Assembly (NCBI GenBank): GCA_902783765.1
Contig: CACZSB010000146.1
Span: forward strand, 1 to 7,049
Direction of reading: 5' to 3'
Length of the DNA stretch: 7,049 nt
DNA from: an uncultured Lachnospiraceae bacterium
GTDB taxonomy: Bacteria; Bacillota; Clostridia; Lachnospirales; Lachnospiraceae
The translations under genes were made by a program, and so were the position numbers. This document shows positions 1 through 5,847 of the stretch, piece by piece; position 1 is the first letter of the stretch, and each line of letters starts with the position of its first letter. A model generated the notes under the pieces. That model had not been told where the DNA came from, searched no databases, and saw only the letters and a program-made list of their open reading frames with translations.

Positions 1-475
1 CCAGGTGCGGGGGAATCTGGATTCCCTGTTAAATCACTTTGAAATCATTCACCTCTGCGGCAAGGGCCATCTGGATGAGTCCCTTAAGGGCCGCCGCAGC
101 TATGCCCAATTTGAATATGTGAGCCGGGAAATGAAGGATTTGCTGGCCGCCGCGGATTTGGTGCTCTCCCGGGCGGGGGCCAATGCCATCTGCGAGCTTT
201 TATTCCTAAAAAAACCCATGCTGCTGGTGCCCCTGTCCCAAAAAGCCTCCCGGGGCGACCAGATTTTAAATGCCCGCTCCTTTGAAAAGCAGGGCTTTGC
301 CCGGGTGCTGGAGGAGGAGGAAATGAACGGGAAGGATTTGACTTCCCTGCTCCTGAGGCTTTATGAGGACCGGGAAAGCTTTATCACCCGCATGAGCGAA
401 AGTCCCTTAAACGACGCCATTTCCTTTGTTTGCGACAAAATCGGGGAGGCCATAAAAGATGGCGGCATGGCTTAA
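1..475 (+). CDS. murG: MurG, UDP-GlcNAc:lipid I GlcNAc transferase (C-terminal part)
   Basis: This is the C-terminal part of the GT-B glycosyltransferase that moves GlcNAc from UDP-GlcNAc onto undecaprenyl-PP-MurNAc-pentapeptide (lipid I), making lipid II on the inner face of the membrane. The reading frame is open from base 2 and about 157 residues are visible. MurG is usually about 355-370 residues, so the acceptor-binding N-terminal domain lies off the window. Counting from the GTG at base 5, I see IIHLCGKG (15-21), FEYV (37-39 region), DLLAAADLVLSRAGA (45-59, the donor-binding loop), E64, KKPMLLVPL (69-77) and SRGDQILNA (82-90). The SRGDQI version is typical of Firmicutes MurG rather than of the E. 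coli type. The GTG at base 5 is internal, not a start. The stop overlaps the rhomboid start by 17 bases. The visible neighbours are not dcw-cluster genes, so this may be a second or relocated murG; the upstream side cannot be seen. Confidence 0.9.
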   Translation, partial: QVRGNLDSLLNHFEIIHLCGKGHLDESLKGRRSYAQFEYVSREMKDLLAAADLVLSRAGANAICELLFLKKPMLLVPLSQKASRGDQILNARSFEKQGFARVLEEEEMNGKDLTSLLLRLYEDRESFITRMSESPLNDAISFVCDKIGEAIKDGGMA

Positions 476-1082
476 GGAAAAACTGGGGGGACGCCCCTTT
501 ATCACCTTTTTTCTGCTGAGCGTCAATGCATTGGTTTTTCTGAGCCTGGAGCTTTTGGGCGACACGGAGGACAGCCTTTTCATGTTCCGCCACGGGGCCA
601 TGTTCACCGATGCCATCGCCCAGAAAGGGGAATATTGGCGCCTTTTCACCGCCATGTTCCTGCACTTTGGCGCCAATCATATTTTCAGCAATATGCTGGT
701 GCTGTTTGCCTTGGGCAGCCGACTGGAACAGGGACTGGGCCACTGGCGCTTCGGGCTAGTTTACCTGTTTTCCGGTCTGGGAGCCAATCTTTTTTCCCAT
801 ATGACCAAAATCTGGGCGGGGGAAAATATCCTTTCCGCCGGCGCCTCCGGCGCTGTTTTCGGCCTGATGGGAGCCATGATCTTCTGCGGATTGTTTGACA
901 AGGAGCGGATCGGCGCCCTCTCCCCCGGCCAGGTGCTGATAATGCTGGGGCTTTCTTTCTATCATGGGGTGGGGGCCGCCGTGGATGACATGGCCCATTT
1001 AAGCGGTCTTGGCCTGGGCTTTTTGCTGACAGGCCTTCTGATTTTTACACAGAGGAGTCATCATGAACGTTTACGATTTTGA
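459..1082 (+). CDS. Rhomboid family intramembrane serine protease
   Basis: Polytopic membrane protease of 207 residues that cuts transmembrane substrates within or near the bilayer. It is a compact six-helix rhomboid without an added cytosolic domain. Catalytic features are visible: WR motif (W60-R61) in the L1 loop, H69-x4-H74-x3-N78 in TM2 (oxyanion and structural residues), G128-A129-S130-G131 with nucleophile S130 in TM4, and H180 in AHLSGLGLG of TM6 completing the Ser-His dyad. Approximate hydrophobic segments are 14-33, 63-86, 97-115, 127-147, 155-171 and 178-197. The ATG at 459 is chosen because GGGGAGG at 443-449 sits nine bases upstream. The start lies inside murG (17-base overlap) and the stop lies inside the next gene (20-base overlap), so it is the middle gene of a coupled group. 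The substrate is unknown. Family and catalytic competence are well supported. Confidence 0.94.
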   Translation: MAAWLKEKLGGRPFITFFLLSVNALVFLSLELLGDTEDSLFMFRHGAMFTDAIAQKGEYWRLFTAMFLHFGANHIFSNMLVLFALGSRLEQGLGHWRFGLVYLFSGLGANLFSHMTKIWAGENILSAGASGAVFGLMGAMIFCGLFDKERIGALSPGQVLIMLGLSFYHGVGAAVDDMAHLSGLGLGFLLTGLLIFTQRSHHERLRF

Positions 1083-1641
1083 CAGAACCCTCTACCGGGG
1101 CGATTCCGAACTGCACTTTTATTTTTATGCCCTGGGGAAAAAGCCCGGGCTGATTCGCTTTCTGCCGGGCCAGGCCGCAGCCTTTTTCAGTCATTATCTT
1201 TTGAAACGCATCAGCAAAACGGAAATGAAGCAGCGCTTTGCCGTATATCTTTCGGCCGTGGATGCGGCGGCCCTTCTGGCCCCCTTCTGGGCCCGGTACA
1301 AAAAACGGCTTTATGACTGGTATAAAACGCGGCAGCAGCCGGAGGATCTGGTGATTTCCGCCTCCCCCCGCTTCCTGCTGGAGCCCATTTGCCGGGAGCT
1401 GGGCATCCTCCACCTGATTGCCTCGGAGGTGGATCCGAAAAGCGGCCGTTATAGGGGGCTGAACTGCCACGGACAGGAAAAGCTCCGGCGTTACGGCCAG
1501 ATCTGGGGGGATGCCCCCATCGGCAGCTTTTATTCCGATTCCCTGAGCGATACCCCCCTGGCCCAGGTGGCGGCGGAGGCCTTTTTGATTCAAAAGGGGC
1601 AGCCCCGGCCCTGGCCCCGGAAAGGCAATCCTTCGGCTTGA
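1063..1641 (+). CDS. HAD-IB family phosphatase (PSPase/PgpC-like fold), substrate unknown
   Basis: Soluble 192-residue haloacid-dehalogenase superfamily phosphatase. All four HAD motifs are present: motif I DFDRTL (nucleophile D5, acid/base D7, T9), motif II VISAS (S99), motif III K140 in CHGQEKLRRY, and motif IV YSDSLSD (D159, D163, Mg2+ binding). The helical insert between motifs I and II (about 15-90) is a C1-type cap, as in phosphoserine phosphatase and the PgpC-type phosphatidylglycerophosphatases. Automated pipelines often label such proteins phosphoserine phosphatase, but nothing here fixes the substrate. The neighbouring MurG and rhomboid make a lipid or envelope phosphate ester plausible (inference only). 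The start is well placed: AGAGGAG at 1051-1057 lies five bases before the ATG. The gene overlaps the rhomboid by 20 bases. Its TGA is embedded in the -35 box of the next promoter. The tail after about residue 178 is Pro/Arg/Lys-rich and looks non-conserved. Confidence 0.88.
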   Translation: MNVYDFDRTLYRGDSELHFYFYALGKKPGLIRFLPGQAAAFFSHYLLKRISKTEMKQRFAVYLSAVDAAALLAPFWARYKKRLYDWYKTRQQPEDLVISASPRFLLEPICRELGILHLIASEVDPKSGRYRGLNCHGQEKLRRYGQIWGDAPIGSFYSDSLSDTPLAQVAAEAFLIQKGQPRPWPRKGNPSA

Positions 1642-1666
1642 AACATCCCCCTGTTTAGTATATAAT
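1638..1666 (+). promoter_or_regulatory. SigA-type promoter for the c-di-GMP gene pair
   Basis: TTGAAA (1638-1643), a 17-base spacer and a perfect TATAAT (1661-1666) give a near-consensus housekeeping promoter with an expected transcription start near 1673. The -35 box overlaps the TGA stop (1639-1641) of the HAD gene. The -10 lies inside a 6-base inverted repeat (TAGTAT-ATA-ATACTA, 1656-1670), a possible operator. No convincing terminator separates the HAD gene from this promoter, so readthrough from upstream may add to expression. Confidence 0.85.
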
Positions 1667-1672
1667 ACTATT

Positions 1673-1780
1673 TTAAGAAGCTGGTTCCGCCAGCCTTCGA
1701 AGTGCCCGACAAAAACGTTCTTTTTTACCGAACTGTTTTGAACTGCAATTGCAACACCCCGAAAAACCACAGGATGTATC
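1673..1780 (+). other. About 108-base untranslated leader upstream of the GGDEF-EAL gene
   Basis: This is the stretch between the predicted transcription start and the ATG at 1781. It holds a short hairpin (GCTGG 1680-1684, loop TTCCG, CCAGC 1690-1694), an 8-base palindrome CTTCGAAG (1695-1702), a T6 run (1721-1726), two direct copies of GAACTG exactly 10 bases apart (1730-1735 and 1740-1745), and a perfect 10-base palindrome TGCAATTGCA (1744-1753). The ribosome binding site is weak (AGGA, 1771-1774). I compared it with the remembered consensus of c-di-GMP-I and -II riboswitches and do not recognise either. The hairpin is too far from the T run to be a normal terminator. Confidence 0.45.
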
Positions 1781-4471
1781 ATGTTCAAAAATCAGGGTCT
1801 CAGACAAAACATGCTCATAATCTACACCCTTTTCGGCCTTGTGCTGATTGCGGTTTTTTTTCCCATTCTGAATAGAAGTGTCACCCATATGGAGGAGGAT
1901 TTGATATCCAGCCGTTTGGTGGCGGATATCCACTATATTGAAGACCTGATTGGGGAAGGAAACTGGAATATCACAAACGGCAGCATCTGCCGGGGAGATG
2001 TGGTGGTGGGGGACGGAACCCAGGAAAAGGCCAATCTGACGCCCTTCCTGCTGCACGAGGAAAAGACCGGTACCTTCGCCTATGTTTTTATGCGCTGCGG
2101 CGATGAAGGCCTGGGCTATGTGGAAAGCACCCCTACCCAGGAGGGATATCAGCAGGGGCATTTTCTCCGGGTGGCCGGCAGCACCAAGGACCCCAACGGC
2201 AATTCCATCGTGGGCACCTATATGGACAAGCTGGTGGCGGATATTCTGGATGAAAAGGATGAATATGCCGGAGAAGCCAACGTGGCCGGGGGTCGTATTT
2301 TCTGCCGCTATGAAACCCTGAAAAACGCCGCCGGAGAAACCATCGGCGCCATTGTGGTGGGCCGAAGCATCGAAGAGCTGAAAAACCAGATTAACGCCAC
2401 CATCCGCACCGTAATCCTTGCCGCTCTGGGCGCCATCGTGGTGGGCAGCTTTTTGCTGATGATAATCATGGACCGCTGGGTGGTGGCCCTGAAGAAGTCA
2501 ACCCGCTTCGTGCAGCAGATTGAGACCGGCGATATTCCAGCGGAGCGCTTCGCCCCCCGGGGCCTGAAGGAAGTGGATATTCTGAATCAGGGCCTCAATT
2601 CTCTGGCGGATACCCTGGCAGAAAACGAGAGACTGAGAATCAAATCCGAAACGGATCCCCTCACCGGACTAGCCAATCGTTTCGGTCTAAATCATTTTGG
2701 TGATGAAATGTTCAATTCCTGCGTCCAGGAGAAAAGAAACCTGGCTGTGGGCATTTTGGATATCGATTATTTCAAGCTCTACAACGACCATTACGGACAC
2801 CAAATGGGGGACGCCTGTATCAGTCAGGTGGCCTCCATACTCCAGAGCCTGCAGGTGCCGGGAAAGATCATGGCGGCCCGGTATGGCGGCGACGAATTCG
2901 TGCTTCTGGCCAGTGATATGACCCAGGATGAGCTGGTTCATCTGGCGGATCAGATTCGTTATGGAGTAATGGATGCCGAGATTCCCCATGCCAAATCCGC
3001 CTCTTCCCCCATTGTAACCGTTTCCCAGGGTTATTATCTGGCTGTTCCTAAAGAAGGCCAGTCCCTTTCCGATTTCCTGTTCCTGGCAGATGACGTGATG
3101 TACGGGGTAAAGAACGGCAATAAAAACGATTACCGTATCCGCACATGGAATGATCCCGTGTCCCTGGCCCGGGTGGCGGCCACAAATACCCAGCGTTTAA
3201 AGGAAATCGAATGGATCACTTATCACGATTATCTTACCCAGCTGCTGAACCGGGAGGGCTTCTTCCTGGATGTGGCCCGGATTCTTCAAAATAATCCGGA
3301 GGAATCCTATTATCTCATCCGTACCAATATCCGGGAATTCAAGCTGGTGAATCAGCTTTTCGGCTATGATACCGGCAATAATATCCTGTTCAAAACCGGA
3401 AATGTGCTGAAAAACGGCTCCATTAAAACTGAATCCCTGGCCCGCATCCAGGGCGACCATTTCGCCTTCCTGATGAAGCAGGCGGATTACGACGAAGCCC
3501 TGATTCAGGAAAACTTCTTCGAGCTGTCCCGCAGCATCGGAGACTCCAATTACACCCTGCAATTCCATTTCGGTGTCTTCCCCATTGAAGACAAAACCAT
3601 GGACGTGTCTATCATGTGCGACAGAGCCAAGATTGCCTTAAGTTCCATTCAGAACGAAGCCAATGTGGTCTTTGTGCGCTATGACGACAGCATGATTGAA
3701 AATATCCTGTGGGAAAACGTGGTGATTTCCGAATTTGACGGGGCCCTGCGCCAGGGAGATATCAAAACCTTCCTGCAGCCCATTTTCGACAAGGAAAAGA
3801 AGCTGGTGGGGGCGGAGGCCCTGGTACGCTGGATTCGGGACGAGGGAAAAACCATTGTGGCCCCGGCGGATTTCATAAGCATTCTGGAAAATGCCGGCCT
3901 GATTTACAGGCTGGACCGCTATGTCTGGGAGGAGGCCGCAAAAATTCTGAAACGCTGGAAAGGCACGACCCTGGCACCCCTTTTTATCTCCGTCAATGTG
4001 TCTCCCCAGGATGACAAATATCTGAATATTGAACAGGTTTTTGTGGATCTCACGAAAAAGTATGGGCTCACCCCCGGTCAGCTGAAGCTGGAGTTTACGG
4101 AAACCACCCTTATTTCGAACCCCCGGCACTATATTAAGCTGATTTCCTCCCTGAGGCAAAATGGCTTCTGCGTGGAGATCGACGATTTTGGCAGCGGATA
4201 TTCCTCCCTGAATATGCTCCATGATATTAAGGCAGACGTGCTGAAGCTGGACCGGCTCTTTGTGGGAAAAACAGATAATATCGAGCGGAATCAGCATATT
4301 ATGGCCAGCATCATAGAAATGTCCAAAAAGCTGGATATGCAGGTGATTGCAGAAGGCGTTGAAACGGAAGCCCTGTTCGATTATCTTTCGGGAATTAACT
4401 GCGATCTTTTCCAGGGCTTCTTCTTCTCCAAGCCCATTCCGCTGGAGGAATTTGAGCGGACCTTCCGATAG
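1781..4471 (+). CDS. Membrane c-di-GMP enzyme: Cache-like sensor, HAMP, GGDEF, degenerate GGDEF, EAL
   Basis: An 896-residue transmembrane signalling protein predicted to make and/or degrade cyclic di-GMP. Layout: TM1 (about 10-32); extracytoplasmic sensor (33-207) whose second half (G145-T, Y162-x-G-E-A, Y177, G185-x3-G-A-x3-G) resembles a single Cache domain of the type in clostridial chemoreceptors; TM2 (about 208-230); divergent HAMP and linker helix (231-284); GGDEF-1 (about 286-455); GGDEF-2 (about 479-625); EAL (about 646-896). GGDEF-1 looks catalytic: DPLTGLANR, metal D327, N335, D344, GGDEF at 369-373. It has no RxxD inhibitory site. GGDEF-2 is degenerate: QGDHF (557-561), and N516 replaces the metal Asp. 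The EAL domain retains the usual active-site residues: E679-A-L, N739, E771, D801-D802, K822, E858 and Q878, with loop-6 motif DDFGSGYSSL, so phosphodiesterase activity is expected. Start ATG 1781 follows a weak AGGA. It probably shares a transcript with the next gene, 18 bases downstream. Confidence 0.95.
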   Translation: MFKNQGLRQNMLIIYTLFGLVLIAVFFPILNRSVTHMEEDLISSRLVADIHYIEDLIGEGNWNITNGSICRGDVVVGDGTQEKANLTPFLLHEEKTGTFAYVFMRCGDEGLGYVESTPTQEGYQQGHFLRVAGSTKDPNGNSIVGTYMDKLVADILDEKDEYAGEANVAGGRIFCRYETLKNAAGETIGAIVVGRSIEELKNQINATIRTVILAALGAIVVGSFLLMIIMDRWVVALKKSTRFVQQIETGDIPAERFAPRGLKEVDILNQGLNSLADTLAENERLRIKSETDPLTGLANRFGLNHFGDEMFNSCVQEKRNLAVGILDIDYFKLYNDHYGHQMGDACISQVASILQSLQVPGKIMAARYGGDEFVLLASDMTQDELVHLADQIRYGVMDAEIPHAKSASSPIVTVSQGYYLAVPKEGQSLSDFLFLADDVMYGVKNGNKNDYRIRTWNDPVSLARVAATNTQRLKEIEWITYHDYLTQLLNREGFFLDVARILQNNPEESYYLIRTNIREFKLVNQLFGYDTGNNILFKTGNVLKNGSIKTESLARIQGDHFAFLMKQADYDEALIQENFFELSRSIGDSNYTLQFHFGVFPIEDKTMDVSIMCDRAKIALSSIQNEANVVFVRYDDSMIENILWENVVISEFDGALRQGDIKTFLQPIFDKEKKLVGAEALVRWIRDEGKTIVAPADFISILENAGLIYRLDRYVWEEAAKILKRWKGTTLAPLFISVNVSPQDDKYLNIEQVFVDLTKKYGLTPGQLKLEFTETTLISNPRHYIKLISSLRQNGFCVEIDDFGSGYSSLNMLHDIKADVLKLDRLFVGKTDNIERNQHIMASIIEMSKKLDMQVIAEGVETEALFDYLSGINCDLFQGFFFSKPIPLEEFERTFR

Positions 4472-4492
4472 GGAAAGGAGATTTTTGATTTG
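4472..4492 (+). promoter_or_regulatory. Strong RBS setting a TTG start
   Basis: GGAAAGGAG (4472-4480) directly follows the TAG stop of the GGDEF-EAL gene and lies nine bases before TTG (4490-4492). The first in-frame ATG (4517) is ten codons in and has no Shine-Dalgarno sequence ahead of it, so TTG is the better start. Pairing a strong RBS with a weak start codon may set a moderate level of the cyclase. Confidence 0.75.
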
Positions 4493-5677
4493 AACACAGT
4501 ACTGCAATTGGATTATATGACTCTATATCTGGAAATTCTGGCCTTCTGCTTTATTGTATTAGCCGTTATCTATTTCAATGTGAAAAGAGATCTGGGTACG
4601 GAGCAGGAGGTCATTACCTTCAAATGGATGATCTGGGTCCTTAAGGTCGCCCTGGTGGCCGATGCCATCACCCATGCCCAGTATCGGGGCTTTCTGAATC
4701 TGCCCCTTCCGGTGGTGGGCTTTTGCTATGCCACCTACATGTTCATATTCTCCGGTCTTTTGTCCTTCATGTGGCTGGTTTTTGCGGAGCTTCGTTTCGG
4801 CCACAGTCCATCCCAGTATAAAAAGCCCTTTATTCTGGCCGCCGTGCCCATTGTTCTGGTGGGGCTTATGAGCTACGCTTCCATTTTCACCGGCTGGTTC
4901 TTTACCTTCGACGAAAGCGGCGTCTATCAGCGAGGTCCCCTCTGGATCCACCAGACCTTCATTCCATATATTTATTTCCTTTTTACCACTGCCCATGCCC
5001 TGTATATAGCGGCCCATACCCAATCCCGTATCCGAAAAAAGGCCCTGTATGCCATTGCCCTCTTTGTGGTTTTCCCCTCTCTGGGGGCCCTGCTTCAGAT
5101 GTTTATCGGTACCCATCCCTTTGTGGCACCCTCCACGGTGATCTCCGTTTTTCTGGTGTTTTTGTCCATTCAGTCCAATATGATCAATCACGATGCCCTC
5201 ACCGGCATCGCCAACCGAAAAAGCTGCAATCAATATCTGGAAACCATGGTCATGAAGGCCAGCCCCCAGAATCCCTTTTATGTGATTATGGCTGATATTG
5301 ACGGTTTCAAATATGTCAACGATACCTACGGCCATGTGGCCGGGGATAAAGCCCTTCGCCTTACCGCCCAGGCTCTGCGGGAAACGGCGGACCCCTGCCA
5401 CGGCTTTGTCAGCCGCTTTGGGGGCGATGAATTCCTGCTGGTGGTGGAAAAGGAGCATGTCAATAATCCCGAGGTCTTTATCCGCAACCTTTCCCGCAAT
5501 ATCGAAGCGACCTGCCGGCGGGAGAATCTTGGCTATATTCTGCGGATTTCCGCCGGTTATATGGAGTGCAGCACCACCGGCGCCCGGATGACCGATCTTT
5601 TGGAGGAAGCGGACCGCTGCCTGTATAAAGCCAAGGCCGCCAAAAAAAAGCCCCGGCCAGGGGAGTTTGTGGGCTGA
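4490..5677 (+). CDS. Membrane diguanylate cyclase, ~7 TM sensor plus GGDEF
   Basis: A 395-residue enzyme predicted to condense two GTP into cyclic di-GMP at the cytoplasmic face. The N-terminal 229 residues form about seven hydrophobic segments (about 11-30, 44-62, 74-99, 113-133, 154-175, 186-204, 212-229). I do not recognise this as a named sensor family. The GGDEF domain (about 232-385) is complete: DALTGIANR (235-243), metal D269 in ADIDGF, N277, GH-x2-GD with D286, and GGDEF at 311-315. Residues 302-305 are PCHG, so the RxxD product-inhibition site is absent. The C-terminus is Lys-rich (AKAAKKK, 381-387) and is encoded by an A8 run. TTG start chosen from the RBS at 4472-4480. It lies 18 bases after the GGDEF-EAL gene, so an operon is likely. 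A weak stem (5673-5676/5699-5702 plus GGG/CCC) sits at its stop codon. Confidence 0.94.
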   Translation: MNTVLQLDYMTLYLEILAFCFIVLAVIYFNVKRDLGTEQEVITFKWMIWVLKVALVADAITHAQYRGFLNLPLPVVGFCYATYMFIFSGLLSFMWLVFAELRFGHSPSQYKKPFILAAVPIVLVGLMSYASIFTGWFFTFDESGVYQRGPLWIHQTFIPYIYFLFTTAHALYIAAHTQSRIRKKALYAIALFVVFPSLGALLQMFIGTHPFVAPSTVISVFLVFLSIQSNMINHDALTGIANRKSCNQYLETMVMKASPQNPFYVIMADIDGFKYVNDTYGHVAGDKALRLTAQALRETADPCHGFVSRFGGDEFLLVVEKEHVNNPEVFIRNLSRNIEATCRRENLGYILRISAGYMECSTTGARMTDLLEEADRCLYKAKAAKKKPRPGEFVG

Positions 5678-5739
5678 GGGTCGTCGTTAGAATCCCCCCA
5701 GCGATTACATTGGATATTGCCGCCACCATAAGGATAATC

Positions 5740-5768
5740 TTGAATTCTCCCCTTCCAATGCGTATAAT
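5740..5768 (+). promoter_or_regulatory. SigA-type promoter for pyruvate:ferredoxin oxidoreductase
   Basis: TTGAAT (5740-5745), a 17-base spacer and perfect TATAAT (5763-5768) predict a start near 5775 and an untranslated leader of about 73 bases. A weaker second candidate lies just upstream: TTGGAT (5710-5715), 17 bases, GATAAT (5733-5738). The spacer of the main promoter contains one arm (TCCAATG, 5754-5760) of an inverted repeat whose other arm is CATTGGA (5708-5714). Confidence 0.84.
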
Positions 5769-5781
5769 ATAAAGAAACAAA

Positions 5782-5811
5782 AAGAAAAACGGCCTCTTGC
5801 CGCTTTTTCTT
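5782..5811 (+). terminator. Terminator-like hairpin, after the cyclase and inside the nifJ leader
   Basis: AAGAAAAA plus CGGC (5782-5793), loop CTCTT (5794-5798), then GCCG, a bulged C and TTTTTCTT (5799-5811) form a roughly 12-pair stem whose 3' side carries the T tract. This is the A-tract/GC-stem/T-tract layout of an intrinsic terminator and would end the c-di-GMP transcript. It begins only about seven bases after the predicted nifJ transcription start, so it would also be the first structure in the nifJ mRNA. The GC core is only four pairs and has a bulge, so termination may be partial. Confidence 0.6.
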
Positions 5812-5847
5812 GTGTTTGTGCGAAAAAACAAATAACGAGGAATCACT

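Noticed and set aside
1678..1726. Terminator between the HAD gene and the c-di-GMP operon
   Set aside because: The hairpin (1678-1697) ends more than 20 bases before the T6 run, and the A5/T6 pairing nearer the run has no GC stem.
1673..1780. c-di-GMP riboswitch in the leader of the GGDEF-EAL gene
   Set aside because: The conserved core and tetraloop receptor of class I and the class II pseudoknot pattern are not visible.
1045..1788. Minus-strand 247-codon frame across the HAD gene and leader
   Set aside because: Antisense to the HAD motifs, no domain recognised, and it runs through a strong plus-strand promoter.
3638..5458. Long minus-strand open frames (289 and 299 codons) opposite the c-di-GMP genes
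   Set aside because: They lie wholly antisense to genes with complete catalytic motifs, have no recognisable domains, and arise from the codon bias of the sense strand.
5815..5832. Rex-like redox operator TTTGT-N8-ACAAA in the nifJ leader
   Set aside because: Rex sites have TTGT and ACAA separated by 10 bases with matching inner arms. Here the gap is 8 and the inner bases are not symmetrical. A chance AT-rich repeat is more likely.
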